Assembly (NCBI RefSeq): GCF_006494715.1
Contig: NZ_CP041151.1
Coordinates: 372,001 to 436,000 of the forward strand
DNA length: 64,000 bases
Direction: 5' to 3'
From: Shewanella sp. SNU WT4
GTDB taxonomy: Bacteria > Pseudomonadota > Gammaproteobacteria > Enterobacterales > Shewanellaceae
Shown: positions 30,822 through 41,023 of the stretch, in pieces
Position numbering within the stretch: the first letter of the stretch is position 1
Layout of the letters: each line of letters starts with the position of its first letter
The notes under the pieces: model-generated
What the model was told of the DNA's origin: nothing
What the model saw: the letters and a program-made list of their open reading frames with translations, nothing else
Databases searched by the model: none
Position numbers and translations under genes: made by a program

Positions 30822-31246
30822 CTCGTTATACCGATTATGCATTACGCACACTCATGTATTTGGCCATTGAGCCTAATCGTGAAGAATTATATCGTATTGC
30901 TGAAATTACTCAGGTGTTTGATTTATCACCTAATCATGTATCTAAGATCATTCATAACTTAGGTAAGCTTGGTTATCTGCATACGGTTCGCGGTAAGAAT
31001 GGTGGCTTTAAATTAGCTAAGGCTGCGGAGCAAATTAATATAGGTCAGTTAGTGAGAGAGCTGGAGCCGACCATGAATGTCATTGATTGTCATCAGCCAG
31101 CTTGTCAGTTAATTAACGCTTGTCAGCTTAAAGGCGCCTTAGCTCAGGCAGTTAAAGCATTTTTGACTGTGCTTGATCACTATAATCTGCAGGATATGGT
31201 GTCTAATCGCGATCAATTAGTGCAGCTATTACCATCATTAGCTTGA
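30812..31246 (+). CDS. nsrR: Nitric-oxide-sensing Rrf2-family repressor NsrR
   Basis: NsrR is an iron-sulfur repressor that loses DNA binding on exposure to nitric oxide. The 144-residue protein has an Rrf2 winged helix (MQLTRYTDYALRTLMYLA start) and cluster cysteines Cys93, Cys98 and Cys104 (DCHQPACQLINAC), spaced as in NsrR rather than IscR. The end (AVKAFLTVLDHYNLQDMV) also matches NsrR. It overlaps the ykgJ-like gene by 10 bases and converges on yibQ with a 9-base overlap. Confidence 0.88.
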   Translation: MQLTRYTDYALRTLMYLAIEPNREELYRIAEITQVFDLSPNHVSKIIHNLGKLGYLHTVRGKNGGFKLAKAAEQINIGQLVRELEPTMNVIDCHQPACQLINACQLKGALAQAVKAFLTVLDHYNLQDMVSNRDQLVQLLPSLA

Positions 31247-32035
31247 TGGTTTATCTTGCTGAGTTAACGCCAGTTTGTAAGGGAGTAAGCTTGATACTGG
31301 CACTAAGCTAATGCCTTCACTCTCTAAACGCTGCAAGTTATTCCTCAAAAATCGAACCGTTTCTGGGTGTGGGTGTGCAATCATTACAGCGTAGCCTTGG
31401 CTGTGGCTTAGTTGCATTAAGTGCTTAAATTGCCGCTCAAGTGAGGCGTTATCTAGCTGATTATCTAAGAATATTTGGCGAGTGAGTAATGGAATACCTT
31501 GTTGCTCGGCTTTTTGCGCTGCCTTACTAAAACGCGTGGTATTGCTATCAACAAAGAATAAATCATGCTGCTTTAACTCTTGCATCAACCAAGTCATAGG
31601 CTCTGCCAGTTGAGTCAATAAACTTCCCATATGATTATTCACCCCAATAGCATGGGGCACGCTACCTACCGATGCCTTGATTGAGCGCCTTATTTGTTCC
31701 TCATCCATATGATTGGTTAAACCGCCGAGCCCAAGTGCTTTGCCATTGAGCGCCTGCATGGGAAGGTGCACCATAATGTCATGGCCGTTGTGATGAGCCT
31801 GCGTGGCTATGTCTGAGCCAATCTTGGTATGAGGCAAAATAGATAAAGTCACAGATGCTGGCAAACTTAATACTTTACTATCCGTATGGCGATAACCAAT
31901 ATCATCGATAATGATGGCGACTTGTCCAGCTAATACTGGCTTTGCAAGCATCCCACCAAGAGCGGCTAATAACAAAAAAATCTGGGGATTACGGCGAAGC
32001 GGAAAACCAATGGATTGCAGTGGCCAAAATCTCAT
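31238..32035 (-). CDS. yibQ: Divergent polysaccharide deacetylase family protein YibQ
   Basis: The 265-residue protein has an N-terminal signal or anchor (about residues 18-36) and a divergent polysaccharide deacetylase domain (VAIIIDDIGYR, MVHLPMQA, GVNNHMGS, HPHPETV). The family is periplasmic and is often linked to envC. Its substrate is not known to me. The ATG at 32035 lies 47 bases inside ctpA, an unusually long overlap. It is the last gene of gpmM-envC-ctpA-yibQ. Confidence 0.85.
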   Translation of the reverse strand: MRFWPLQSIGFPLRRNPQIFLLLAALGGMLAKPVLAGQVAIIIDDIGYRHTDSKVLSLPASVTLSILPHTKIGSDIATQAHHNGHDIMVHLPMQALNGKALGLGGLTNHMDEEQIRRSIKASVGSVPHAIGVNNHMGSLLTQLAEPMTWLMQELKQHDLFFVDSNTTRFSKAAQKAEQQGIPLLTRQIFLDNQLDNASLERQFKHLMQLSHSQGYAVMIAHPHPETVRFLRNNLQRLESEGISLVPVSSLLPYKLALTQQDKPSS

Positions 32036-33185
32036 CTGATTGTTTTTCTTTGTTATTGGATGAATTGCCGATTATATCCACATTCTTGGCTGTTAATATA
32101 TCATTAACATTTATTTTTATGTCGGGCTCTATTCCTTGTTGATGAACCTTGTTGCCTGCAGGGGTTAGATAATTAGCGATAGTGAGTTTCATGGCGCTAA
32201 GTTGTGATGCCATAGGTAAGACAGTCTGCACTGTCCCTTTGCCAAAGCTAGTTTCCCCCATGAGTAAGGCGCGGCGATTTTCTTGTAGGGCGGCTGCAAC
32301 AATTTCAGCTGCTGATGCTGAACCATGATTGATGAGTACAACTATGGGAATGCCGTTAATTATGCTGGCCTCATCGGCAAAGTACGCTGTATTAGCCGCA
32401 AAATAGCGCCCTTGGACAGAAACAATCTTGCCATCATCGAGTAATAAATCAGCCACTTGTACGGCTTGATCTAATAAGCCGCCGGGGTTATCGCGTAAAT
32501 CGAGTATGACACCAGTTAATGTTTGCAGTTGCCATTGCTGTAGAAAACCTTCGAGTTTACTGGCGGTATCTTCTTGAAAATGAGTTATTTTTACGTAGCC
32601 GATATTATTTTTAAGCATATCAACCGACACAGATTCAATGTGAATTTCATTGGGTGCTAGCTCAACATTTACGACCGTGCCCTGACGATTTAAACTCAAT
32701 TCGATATTCTGCCGCTGATGGCTGTAGCGGCGAATCGCTGCTAAGAAGTCGTTAAGCTTAGCGGCGTTAACTGGTTCAGCAAATAGATGTGTGATGATGT
32801 CGCCAGGCTCTATACCTGCATGCGCCGCAGGTGAAGAGTAGAATGGGGTAAGTATACGAATTTCATCGGTTTTATTATCAGCAGCCACTTCAAAGCCAAA
32901 ACCAAAATATTCGCCTTTATTGCTTTGTTCTAACAGTAGTAAATCTGGCTGGGATAAGTAACTTGAATAAGGGTCGAGCTGGCTGACTATGCCTTGCAGG
33001 GCCGCGTCTATCAATTGCTGCTCACTCAAGCTATCAACATAATGAGTTTGCACCAGATTAATGACTTCACTTATTGTGTTAGTTGCTGGGACTGGCGGCG
33101 CTGCGTCACCTTGATGCCAAAGGGTCGACAGTACGCCTAGCACCGCCCCGCAAATTAGCAGAATTATCGCCTTTACTATTGCCAT
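31989..33185 (-). CDS. S41 family C-terminal processing peptidase
   Basis: This is a CtpA-like serine protease with an N-terminal membrane anchor (residues 4-21), a PDZ domain (about 90-175) and an S41 domain. The catalytic pair is Ser291 in GSASAAEI and Lys316 in GETSFGKGT, 25 residues apart as in E. coli Prc. The 398-residue size fits the short CtpA type, not full-length Prc. It follows envC by 20 bases, suggesting a role in controlling cell-wall hydrolases. Confidence 0.92.
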   Translation of the reverse strand: MAIVKAIILLICGAVLGVLSTLWHQGDAAPPVPATNTISEVINLVQTHYVDSLSEQQLIDAALQGIVSQLDPYSSYLSQPDLLLLEQSNKGEYFGFGFEVAADNKTDEIRILTPFYSSPAAHAGIEPGDIITHLFAEPVNAAKLNDFLAAIRRYSHQRQNIELSLNRQGTVVNVELAPNEIHIESVSVDMLKNNIGYVKITHFQEDTASKLEGFLQQWQLQTLTGVILDLRDNPGGLLDQAVQVADLLLDDGKIVSVQGRYFAANTAYFADEASIINGIPIVVLINHGSASAAEIVAAALQENRRALLMGETSFGKGTVQTVLPMASQLSAMKLTIANYLTPAGNKVHQQGIEPDIKINVNDILTAKNVDIIGNSSNNKEKQSDEILATAIHWFSASP

Positions 33186-33205
33186 TCAGCCCCCTGTGGG
33201 ACTGA

Positions 33206-34342
33206 TTAATTCCGACAATAAGTAGCCGGATTAACGGCTTGTCCCTTATGCCGTATTTCAAAGTATAGGCCAGGCTCGGTTTGTCCACCGGATTGACCGA
33301 CTAAGGCAACATTGTCCCCTTTGGCTACTGTATCACCAGGGTTTTTTAGCAAGGCTTGGGCATAACCATATAGGCTCATATAGCCTTGACCGTGATCTAC
33401 CACCAATACCATGCCAAAGCCTTTTAACCAATCGGCATAAATCACTTTGCCTGAGGCAATAGCTTTGACAGTGCGCCCTTCGGGGGCTTTGAGTAACACG
33501 CCTTTCCAGCTGACATTGCCCGAGCGTTGACTGCCAAAACTTGCCTGCACTCTGCCGGACACTGGCCATGCTAATTTGCCTTTCTGTTTGGCTAAACCAC
33601 TCATGCTGGGATTAGCTTTGCTGGCTTCGGCGGCTTGCTTCAATAAATGCTTAATACTGCCTTCTTCTAACTGCAACTGTTCAAGCTGAGCGCCTTGAGT
33701 ATTGAGCGTTTGTTGTAGCTGGCTTAATGTTTGTTTTCTTTGCGTTTGCTCGTCGGCCAATTGTTCTTGCTGCTGGCGCTGAGTCAAAATGAGCTTATTG
33801 AGTTCATCCTGGCGGCTTAATTGCTGCGCTTTGACTTGCTCGAGTTGCGTTTGCGTGTTTTTGAGCGATTCAATAGCCTTGATGCGGGCTTTATTGAGGT
33901 ATTGATAATAAGCCAGCATTCTTTCTATGGTGGCGGGTTGCTGTTGATTGAGCAGCATTTTACTGTAATCGTGATTACCGGCTAAATAGGCCGCAGACAG
34001 TTGTTTTGATAGCGTTTGTTGTTGTTTCTGCTGGTCGGCGTTTAGCTGTTCAAACTCACTAGATAATTGCTCGAGTTGATTTTTTGTGGTCTGTAATTGT
34101 TGCTTGGTGAGGTTAGCTTTGCGAGCGATAGTCGCAATGGCTTGCTCGTCTTGCTTCAGTAAAGATTGCAGCTTTTCTCTCTGCTTACTGATTTTCGAGA
34201 CAGCATTGTGCTGCTTATTGATCTCTTGCTGGATCTGCTTGAGTTCAGCCTGGCGACGACTGAGCTCGCTGGCATCAGCCGGCAAGGATAAGATCAAAAA
34301 GCCTGCGATAAGGCAGGCTTTTAATTGGGGTAAAAAGCTCAC
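33206..34342 (-). CDS. envC: Murein hydrolase activator EnvC
   Basis: EnvC activates the amidases AmiA and AmiB at the division site. The 378-residue protein has a signal peptide (residues 1-24), a long coiled coil rich in Gln, Leu and Lys (about 25-240), and a C-terminal LytM/M23 domain. The zinc ligands of active M23 peptidases are lost (YGYAQ for YxHL, LYFEIR for LHFE), as expected for an activator. It lies 9 bases after gpmM. Confidence 0.93.
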   Translation of the reverse strand: MSFLPQLKACLIAGFLILSLPADASELSRRQAELKQIQQEINKQHNAVSKISKQREKLQSLLKQDEQAIATIARKANLTKQQLQTTKNQLEQLSSEFEQLNADQQKQQQTLSKQLSAAYLAGNHDYSKMLLNQQQPATIERMLAYYQYLNKARIKAIESLKNTQTQLEQVKAQQLSRQDELNKLILTQRQQQEQLADEQTQRKQTLSQLQQTLNTQGAQLEQLQLEEGSIKHLLKQAAEASKANPSMSGLAKQKGKLAWPVSGRVQASFGSQRSGNVSWKGVLLKAPEGRTVKAIASGKVIYADWLKGFGMVLVVDHGQGYMSLYGYAQALLKNPGDTVAKGDNVALVGQSGGQTEPGLYFEIRHKGQAVNPATYCRN

Positions 34343-34351
34343 GAGTTAGTG

Positions 34352-35896
34352 TTACTCAGTTAAATGGATCAATGGCTTACCAGTCATTTCTGCTGGAATG
34401 GCTTGTCCTAACAACTGTAACATGGTTGGCGCTATATCACTTAAGCGGCCGCCAGCATCGATATTGGCATCACGACCAACATAAATAAAAGGCACCAATT
34501 CGCTGGTATGGGCTGTGTGTGCTTGGCCTGTGGTTTCATCCACCATTTGCTCAGCATTACCGTGATCGGCAGTAATAATACATTCGCCGCCCACTTTTTG
34601 CAGGGCATCGACGACTCGACCAATACAAGCATCAACCGCTTCACAGGCGCTTACAGCCGCCTCAAAAACACCAGTATGGCCAACCATATCGCCATTAGGG
34701 TAATTACAGATGATGACATCATACTTAGTGGATTCAATTGCTTCCACTAATTTGTCTGTGAGTTCGGCCGAGCTCATTTCAGGCTTTAAGTCATAAGTCG
34801 CGACGTTAGGCGAGTTAATCAGAATTCTGTCTTCACCGACAAAGTTCTCTTCTTTACCGCCATTGAAGAAGAAGGTTACATGGGCATACTTTTCAGTTTC
34901 AGAAATTCGTAACTGAGTTAGCCCTTGGTTTTGCAGGGTTTCACCTAAAGTATTGACTAAATCTGTGGATGAGAAAGCAATGGCAGCTTGGATATCGGCG
35001 GCATATTCAGTCAGCATCACGAAATTAACATCGGGATGTACTGAACGCTCAAAGCCATCGAAATCAGCATTAATAAATGAGCGGCTAATTTGACGAGCGC
35101 GGTCGGCGCGGAAATTCATAAAGATCAGCGCGTCATTATCTTGTAATTTCGCGGCTTGGCCTTGGCTATTAACCATGGCTGAGGCTGCTACAAACTCATC
35201 ATTCTCATCACGAGCATAGGCCGCATCAAGCGCGTCTAAGCTATTGGCGTAATGGTATTGCGCGCAGCCTGCGGCGATTAACTCATAGGCTTTAGACACT
35301 CTATCCCAGCGATTGTCTCTATCCATAGCAAAGTAACGGCCAATAACAGAGGCTACTTTGCCTGTGCCTAAGGTGCTAAATAGGGTTTCAAAGTGAGCTA
35401 AACTCGCTTTGGCGCTGCGCGGCGGGGTATCGCGACCATCTAAAAAGGCATGTAAATATACTTGAGTGGCGCCGCGACTGACGGCCATTCTACACATGGC
35501 ATCAATATGATCTTGATGGCTATGTACGCCGCCTGGCGATAATAATCCCATGATGTGTACTGCGCCGTTAGCCGCAATGGCGGCATCAATGGCTTGGCAA
35601 AGTACTGGGTTTTGTTCAAATTCGTTATCTTCTATCGCTTTAGTGATCCGCGTTAATTCTTGATAAACCACGCGGCCAGAGCCGATATTGATATGACCTA
35701 CCTCTGAGTTACCCATTTGGCCATCGGGTAAACCGACATCCAAACCTGAACCAGAAATAAGGCTATTAGGGTACTGTTGGTAGAGTTTATCCAGTACCGG
35801 AGTATGCGCATGATGCACAGCATTCATGTGCTCGCTGTCGCGATGACCCCAGCCATCAAGAATGATCAGCGCCAGAGGGCGTTTTACTGCAGACAT
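34352..35896 (-). CDS. gpmM: 2,3-bisphosphoglycerate-independent phosphoglycerate mutase
   Basis: GpmM interconverts 3- and 2-phosphoglycerate using two manganese ions. The 514-residue protein has the typical length. Asp14 (LIILDGWG) is a metal ligand, and Ser64 in [10 protein letters not shown] is the phosphorylated nucleophile. The C-terminal [11 protein letters not shown] supplies further ligands. It is first in gpmM-envC-ctpA-yibQ. Confidence 0.96.
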   Translation of the reverse strand: MSAVKRPLALIILDGWGHRDSEHMNAVHHAHTPVLDKLYQQYPNSLISGSGLDVGLPDGQMGNSEVGHINIGSGRVVYQELTRITKAIEDNEFEQNPVLCQAIDAAIAANGAVHIMGLLSPGGVHSHQDHIDAMCRMAVSRGATQVYLHAFLDGRDTPPRSAKASLAHFETLFSTLGTGKVASVIGRYFAMDRDNRWDRVSKAYELIAAGCAQYHYANSLDALDAAYARDENDEFVAASAMVNSQGQAAKLQDNDALIFMNFRADRARQISRSFINADFDGFERSVHPDVNFVMLTEYAADIQAAIAFSSTDLVNTLGETLQNQGLTQLRISETEKYAHVTFFFNGGKEENFVGEDRILINSPNVATYDLKPEMSSAELTDKLVEAIESTKYDVIICNYPNGDMVGHTGVFEAAVSACEAVDACIGRVVDALQKVGGECIITADHGNAEQMVDETTGQAHTAHTSELVPFIYVGRDANIDAGGRLSDIAPTMLQLLGQAIPAEMTGKPLIHLTE

Positions 35897-36184
35897 AAAG
35901 ATTCCCTTAGAATTATGAAAATAGAAATCGAAACTGTATGAATCTTACTACTTAAGCGGGCTGTGACAAAGGGAAGTTGTTCGATTAGTGTTATCGGTGC
36001 TTTCATTGAGGTTAATGGTTATTTGGCTCAGTGTTTGCCGTCATTTAGTTACTATTGGCTGCGCCTGTGTTGCAACTGGGTTCTGTGACGGGAAATGTTG
36101 TCCTAAACTCGCCAGCGAGGGGCGCTTGGGTATATACTCTGCGACCAGATAATTCCAATTAGCTGATACAACAGGCAGAGACAG

Positions 36185-36619
36185 ATGCAAGAGTACATCG
36201 AATTTTTGAAAGCAAACCCAATGTTAAGTGTGGCATGGGTGGGTTTATTTATTGCTGTTTTGGTAACTATGGTGAAATCTAGCCTGTCTAAGGTCAAGAA
36301 CGTCAACAATCACGAATTAACTATGATGATTAATCGTGAAGACGCCAAAGTCATCGATGTTCGTGGTAAAGAAGATTTCAAGAAAGGCCATATTGCTGGA
36401 GCTATGAACGTTCCTATGGCTGACATTAAAAATAACCAAGCAACCAGTCTTGAAAATCTTAAAACAAGCCCCATTGTAATAGTGTGTAGCGCAGGCATGA
36501 CATCATCACAGGCTGCTCAGTTGCTGTCAAAGCAAGGCTTCGAGCAAGTATTTAACCTGAAAGGTGGCATGGGTGAATGGCAAGCCGCTAACTTACCTGT
36601 CCAAAAGAGCAAACGCTAA
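36185..36619 (+). CDS. Membrane-anchored rhodanese-like protein (YibN-like)
   Basis: The 144-residue protein has one N-terminal membrane segment (about residues 13-31) and a rhodanese domain. The active-site loop is CSAGMTSS with Cys101, and the CH2A-type VIDVRGKEDF motif is present. It resembles E. coli YibN, which lies upstream of grxC-secB-gpsA; here grxC is absent. Sulfur transfer is predicted from the family, but the substrate is unknown. About 290 gene-free bases precede it, with TATACT at 36133-36138 as a possible -10. Confidence 0.85.
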   Translation: MQEYIEFLKANPMLSVAWVGLFIAVLVTMVKSSLSKVKNVNNHELTMMINREDAKVIDVRGKEDFKKGHIAGAMNVPMADIKNNQATSLENLKTSPIVIVCSAGMTSSQAAQLLSKQGFEQVFNLKGGMGEWQAANLPVQKSKR

Positions 36620-36770
36620 TCATTATCTCCGTTCGGCTTCATCCTAATCGGGGGAGCCGAGAGTGAAAAACCTGGGATGGTTCTGAGTTTCCACCATTGG
36701 AATTCAGTTATTATCATTAAACCCAAGGTATGTAATATACCGGAAACACATTGATAGGATAAATCGAGTC

Positions 36771-37256
36771 ATGGCTGAAGCAATCAATAACGAACAACAA
36801 GCCCCACAATTTCAAATTCAACGCATCTTTACTAAAGACGTATCGTTTGAAACTCCTAATAGCCCAAATGTCTTCCAAAAAGAATGGCAACCAGAAGTTA
36901 AACTCGATTTAGATACTCGCAGCAACAAGTTAGCTGATGATGTGTTTGAAGTTATTTTATCTCTGACGGTAACCGCCACTAACGGTGATGAAACCGCTTT
37001 CCTGTGTGAAGTGCAGCAAGCCGGTATTTTCTCAGTGTCTGGTTTAACTGAGCCACAATTAGCGCATTCACTGGGCGCCTATTGCCCTAACATCCTTTTC
37101 CCATATGCTCGTGAATTAGTTGGCAGCTTGGTTGCTCGTGGTACTTTCCCACAGCTGAACTTAGCGCCAGTTAACTTTGATGCCCTGTTTGCTCAATATG
37201 TACAGCAACGTCAGGCACAAGCTGCACCAGCAACTACTGAAGAAGCTAACGCTTAA
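36771..37256 (+). CDS. secB: Protein-export chaperone SecB
   Basis: SecB is a tetrameric chaperone that keeps preproteins unfolded for SecA. The 161-residue acidic protein has the family core ([28 protein letters not shown]). It lies directly before gpsA with a 6-base gap, as in E. coli. The gap before it holds a 10-bp palindrome GGTAT-N5-ATACC at 36727-36741, of unknown role. Confidence 0.96.
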   Translation: MAEAINNEQQAPQFQIQRIFTKDVSFETPNSPNVFQKEWQPEVKLDLDTRSNKLADDVFEVILSLTVTATNGDETAFLCEVQQAGIFSVSGLTEPQLAHSLGAYCPNILFPYARELVGSLVARGTFPQLNLAPVNFDALFAQYVQQRQAQAAPATTEEANA

Positions 37257-37262
37257 TTATTT

Positions 37263-38285
37263 ATGAAAGACACTGCCGATATTACGGTGTTGGGGGCGGG
37301 TTCATACGGCACCGCCCTTGCCATTTCTTTAGCCAGCAATGGCCATAAGACCTTACTCTGGGGTCATGAGCCTGAACATATTGCTGAACTGCAACGTGAT
37401 CGGGAGAATCGTGAATTCTTGCCAGGTATCGCTTTACCTAAGTTATTGCAGCCAGAAGCTTCACTTGCTAAGGCGCTGAGTGCTAGTCGCAATGTATTAG
37501 TGGTCGTTCCTAGCCATGTGTTTGGCTTGGTATTGGCGCAAGCTAAGCCATTATTGCGACAAGATAGCCGGATTGTATGGGCGACCAAGGGCTTAGAGCC
37601 TGAAACCGGTCGGTTATTGCAAGATGTGGCCCACGATGTGTTAGGTGATATCTATCCGTTAGCGGTATTGTCAGGCCCAACCTTTGCTAAAGAATTAGCC
37701 GCCGGTTTACCGACAGCTATTTCGGTTGCTGGCACTGATACTCACTTTACTCAAGACTTGATTGAATTACTGCATAGCCCTAAGCGTTTACGCGTGTATG
37801 GCAATGATGATTTTATTGGTCTGCAGTTAGGTGGCGCGGTTAAGAATGTTATCGCCATTGGCGCTGGCATGTCCGATGGTATTGGTTTTGGTGCCAATGC
37901 TCGCACAGCATTAATCACTCGCGGTTTAGTTGAACTGACTCGCTTGGGTGAGGCGTTAGGCGCGCAGGCTGATACCTTTATGGGTATGGCTGGCTTAGGC
38001 GATCTGGTATTAACTTGTACCGATAACCAATCGCGTAATCGTCGTTTTGGCTTAGCCTTAGGCAAAGGTCAAGATGTTGATTCGGCTCAAAAAGAGATTG
38101 GCCAAGTGGTCGAAGGTTACCGCAATACCAAAGAAGTGCACACCTTAGCGTTGCGCTTAGGGGTGGAAATGCCAATTACTGAGCAAATCTACCAAGTATT
38201 GTATGAAGGTAAATCACCTTTTGATGCTGCCGCAGGGTTATTAGCGCGTGAGCGTAAGTCTGAAACCTCAAGTCGCAAAGTTTGA
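37263..38285 (+). CDS. gpsA: Glycerol-3-phosphate dehydrogenase [NAD(P)+]
   Basis: GpsA makes sn-glycerol 3-phosphate from dihydroxyacetone phosphate for phospholipid synthesis. The 340-residue protein has a Rossmann motif ([12 protein letters not shown], residues 9-20), the segments [10 protein letters not shown] and [13 protein letters not shown], and a C-terminal helical domain. It is in an operon with secB. Confidence 0.96.
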   Translation: MKDTADITVLGAGSYGTALAISLASNGHKTLLWGHEPEHIAELQRDRENREFLPGIALPKLLQPEASLAKALSASRNVLVVVPSHVFGLVLAQAKPLLRQDSRIVWATKGLEPETGRLLQDVAHDVLGDIYPLAVLSGPTFAKELAAGLPTAISVAGTDTHFTQDLIELLHSPKRLRVYGNDDFIGLQLGGAVKNVIAIGAGMSDGIGFGANARTALITRGLVELTRLGEALGAQADTFMGMAGLGDLVLTCTDNQSRNRRFGLALGKGQDVDSAQKEIGQVVEGYRNTKEVHTLALRLGVEMPITEQIYQVLYEGKSPFDAAAGLLARERKSETSSRKV

Positions 38286-38302
38286 GCGATAGACGCCCCA
38301 TT

Positions 38303-38330
38303 AAAGGATGCTAAAATGGCATCCTTTTTT
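38303..38330 (+). terminator. Terminator after gpsA
   Basis: The stem AAAGGATGC (38303-38311) / GCATCCTTT (38319-38327) is followed by further T residues. Confidence 0.88.
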
Positions 38331-38449
38331 ATTGCCGTTATCGCCTAAATCCCGTCATTCACCTGTGCTTGGCCGTTTAGGTCAAATAGTATTTATCCTA
38401 AGTACCTTCCCAGCCATGCTGCGGTACCCGTACCAAAATGAGACTTGTT

Positions 38450-39643
38450 ATGTCACAAACCCAATTCGATGTCATCATCATAGGCGCCGGCGCCGCTGGC
38501 TTGATGTGTGCACTTACGGCTGGCTATAGAGGCCGCAAGGTGTTGTTAGTCGACAACGCTAAGCAGCTCGGACGAAAAATCCTCATTAGTGGTGGCGGGC
38601 GCTGTAATTTCACTAACTATCATACCGATGCTAATGCCTACTTATGTGCTAACCCGCACTTTGTTAAATCCGCCTTGGCGCGTTTTAGTCAGTTTGATTT
38701 TATCGCTATGGTTGAGCGTCATGGCATTAATTTCCATGAAAAAACCTTAGGTCAGCTGTTTTGTGATGAGTCAGCGAAAGACATAGTCACTATGCTAACG
38801 ACTGAGTGTGAATGGGCTGGGGTAACAACGCAGCTGCGCACTGATATCAATGCCATTACCACGAATGCCGATGGAGAGTATTGCTTAGCAACCTCAGCGG
38901 GTGCCTTTAGTTGTCAGTCGTTAGTTATAGCGACAGGCGGCTTATCTATGCCAAAACTTGGTGCCACCCCTTATGGCTATAAAGTTGCGGAGCAATTTGG
39001 TTTGCAAGTATTGCCGACCACAGCGGCCTTAGTGCCTTTTACTTTGCAGCCAGATGATAAAGCTAAATATGAAGAGCTGTCAGGCATTGCCTTACCCGTA
39101 GTGATTACAGCCGAGTGCGGTCAAAGTTTTAAAGAAGCCATGCTATTTACCCATAGAGGCTTGAGTGGACCTGCGGTATTACAAATCTCATCTTACTGGC
39201 AACCAGGGCAAGCCGTTGCCGTCAACTTGCTGCCAGAACACGACTTTGTACAGTGGCTAAATACAATCACCCAAGAATCACCAAAATTGTCTTTCAAGAA
39301 TGCACTAAGTCGCTTATTACCTAAGCGTTTGGTGGAGAGATTAGTGGAGCTGGGGGAGTTACCAGACAAGCCAGTTAACCAATTAGGCAAAAGCGAAATT
39401 CAGCAGTTAGGTGAGTATCTGCATCAATGGCGCATTGCGCCCAATGGCACAGAAGGCTATCGCACCGCCGAAGTCACTTTAGGCGGCGTAGATACCGACG
39501 AGCTATCTTCCAAAACCATGGAAGCTAAGCGTCAGGCCGGATTATTCTTTATTGGTGAAGTGGTTGATGTCAGCGGTTGGCTTGGGGGTTATAACTTCCA
39601 ATGGGCGTGGTCAAGTGGCTATGCCGCCGGCGAAGCTGTATAG
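38450..39643 (+). CDS. HI0933/YhiN-family flavoprotein
   Basis: This is a predicted FAD-dependent oxidoreductase of about 397 residues, starting at the ATG at 38450 (MSQTQFDVIIIG); an ATG 12 bases earlier is also in frame. The N-terminus has the dinucleotide motif GAGAAGLMCA, then GRKILISGGGRCNFTN, typical of this family. The C-terminal VAEVTLGGV...GLFFIGEVVDVSGWLGGYN block is conserved (here AEVTLGGVDTDEL). The substrate of YhiN is unknown. It seems monocistronic. Confidence 0.88.
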   Translation: MSQTQFDVIIIGAGAAGLMCALTAGYRGRKVLLVDNAKQLGRKILISGGGRCNFTNYHTDANAYLCANPHFVKSALARFSQFDFIAMVERHGINFHEKTLGQLFCDESAKDIVTMLTTECEWAGVTTQLRTDINAITTNADGEYCLATSAGAFSCQSLVIATGGLSMPKLGATPYGYKVAEQFGLQVLPTTAALVPFTLQPDDKAKYEELSGIALPVVITAECGQSFKEAMLFTHRGLSGPAVLQISSYWQPGQAVAVNLLPEHDFVQWLNTITQESPKLSFKNALSRLLPKRLVERLVELGELPDKPVNQLGKSEIQQLGEYLHQWRIAPNGTEGYRTAEVTLGGVDTDELSSKTMEAKRQAGLFFIGEVVDVSGWLGGYNFQWAWSSGYAAGEAV

Positions 39644-39735
39644 CTAATTGCTTGAGCTAAAGGCTTATCGGTGTGATGGTTTAGCGCCTATAGCGTTAGC
39701 ACTCAGTATTGGCGAGCATTTCATTAAGGGACATT

Positions 39736-40902
39736 ATGTTATCCAAGAGTATTGCCCAGAAAATTGTTGAGCGCGTAATGAGTGCGCTCAACTATTCAAT
39801 CAATGTGTTTGATGCCAATGGCATTATCATAGGGTCGGGGGATGCTTCGCGGATTAATGATATTCATGAAGGCGCCCAACTGGCGTTTAATGATTGCCGC
39901 ATGGTAGAAATTAATGACAACATCGCCAATCAGCTTAAAGGCGTAAAACCCGGCATCAATGTGCCGATTTTCTATGGCAATAATCCTGTGGGGATTGTTG
40001 GGATTTCCGGCAATCCCAATGACATTCGCGAGCAAGTGCCTCTGGTAAAATCCATTGCTGAGCTCATCATTGAGCAAGCCGAAGCTATGTCGCATGTGCA
40101 GTGGGACCGGCGCCATAGAGAAGAATTGGTGTTTCAATTGATCAATGGCGACGGTTTTTATGAAGAGCAATTAACCGACATAGCTGAAAGATTAAAACTG
40201 GATCTCAGACAACCCAGAATTGCCACCATCATTAAATTGTTCCCTAAAAATGGCCATCAGATCACGTCCGATCACCTTATTCGTTTGGTGTACCTGTTAG
40301 AGAATCCAGAGCGCGACAATATTGTTGCCATTAAATCTGTGACTCGAAGAGAAGTAGTAGTGCTAAAACCCGTCAAACTCCTTAATGACTCTTGGTCAAA
40401 AGAGCATGAATTGACAAGAATTAAAGCGCTATTTTCCCGGATTGAAGATGATAAAAAATATGCCGCAAAAATCTACCTCGGTGATTATTATCCAAATATC
40501 AATGGATTAAGCCTCTCCTATTTGTCGGCAAAAGCCACCATGGAGGTTAATGAGAACTCCACAAGCAATAATGGCAATGAATTTCATTTTTATAATGAAG
40601 CCATGATCCCCATCAGTTTGCATTACCTTAAAAATATTAAGTGGCATTCCGATCGCATTCTCAAACCTTATGAGTTACTTAAGGTGCAGGATAAGAAAGG
40701 CTTGTTAATTGATACCCTCAAGACTTACTACAAGCAAAACTGCAATATTAATGCGACCTGTGATGCCATGGCATTGCACCGCAATACCATTCGTTACCGA
40801 CTCGAGCGGATATGCGAAATCACCAATCTTAATATTTTTGACTTTGATGCCAGTGTGCATCTGTATATGTCACTGCAAGCCCATGAAGGGGCTAATTTTT
40901 AA
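39736..40902 (+). CDS. CdaR/SdaR-type sugar-diacid/glycerate regulator
   Basis: The ATG at 39736 (MLSKSIAQKIVERVM), preceded by AAGGGA, is chosen over 39709 and gives 388 residues. The N-terminal diacid-recognition domain (residues about 1-130) precedes a C-terminal PucR-type helix-turn-helix (LHRNTIRYRLERI, near 345-357). CdaR in E. coli activates glycerate and glucarate genes. Here it lies just before permease, glycerate kinase, enolase and pyruvate kinase genes, so activation of that cassette by glycerate is likely. Confidence 0.9.
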   Translation: MLSKSIAQKIVERVMSALNYSINVFDANGIIIGSGDASRINDIHEGAQLAFNDCRMVEINDNIANQLKGVKPGINVPIFYGNNPVGIVGISGNPNDIREQVPLVKSIAELIIEQAEAMSHVQWDRRHREELVFQLINGDGFYEEQLTDIAERLKLDLRQPRIATIIKLFPKNGHQITSDHLIRLVYLLENPERDNIVAIKSVTRREVVVLKPVKLLNDSWSKEHELTRIKALFSRIEDDKKYAAKIYLGDYYPNINGLSLSYLSAKATMEVNENSTSNNGNEFHFYNEAMIPISLHYLKNIKWHSDRILKPYELLKVQDKKGLLIDTLKTYYKQNCNINATCDAMALHRNTIRYRLERICEITNLNIFDFDASVHLYMSLQAHEGANF

Positions 40903-41023
40903 TTTGTACATGTGCACAAAAAATCGCGATTTTTATTGGTTTGCTTTCCACCATGTACACAAAGACTTAAAAATTTAATATTGTTAAATTACTCCCCGAC
41001 ATTATTCAGTCGGAGAATATATT

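Noticed and set aside
36727..36741. GGTAT-N5-ATACC palindrome before secB as an operator
   Set aside because: Short half-sites can arise by chance and I know of no regulator with this site at secB.
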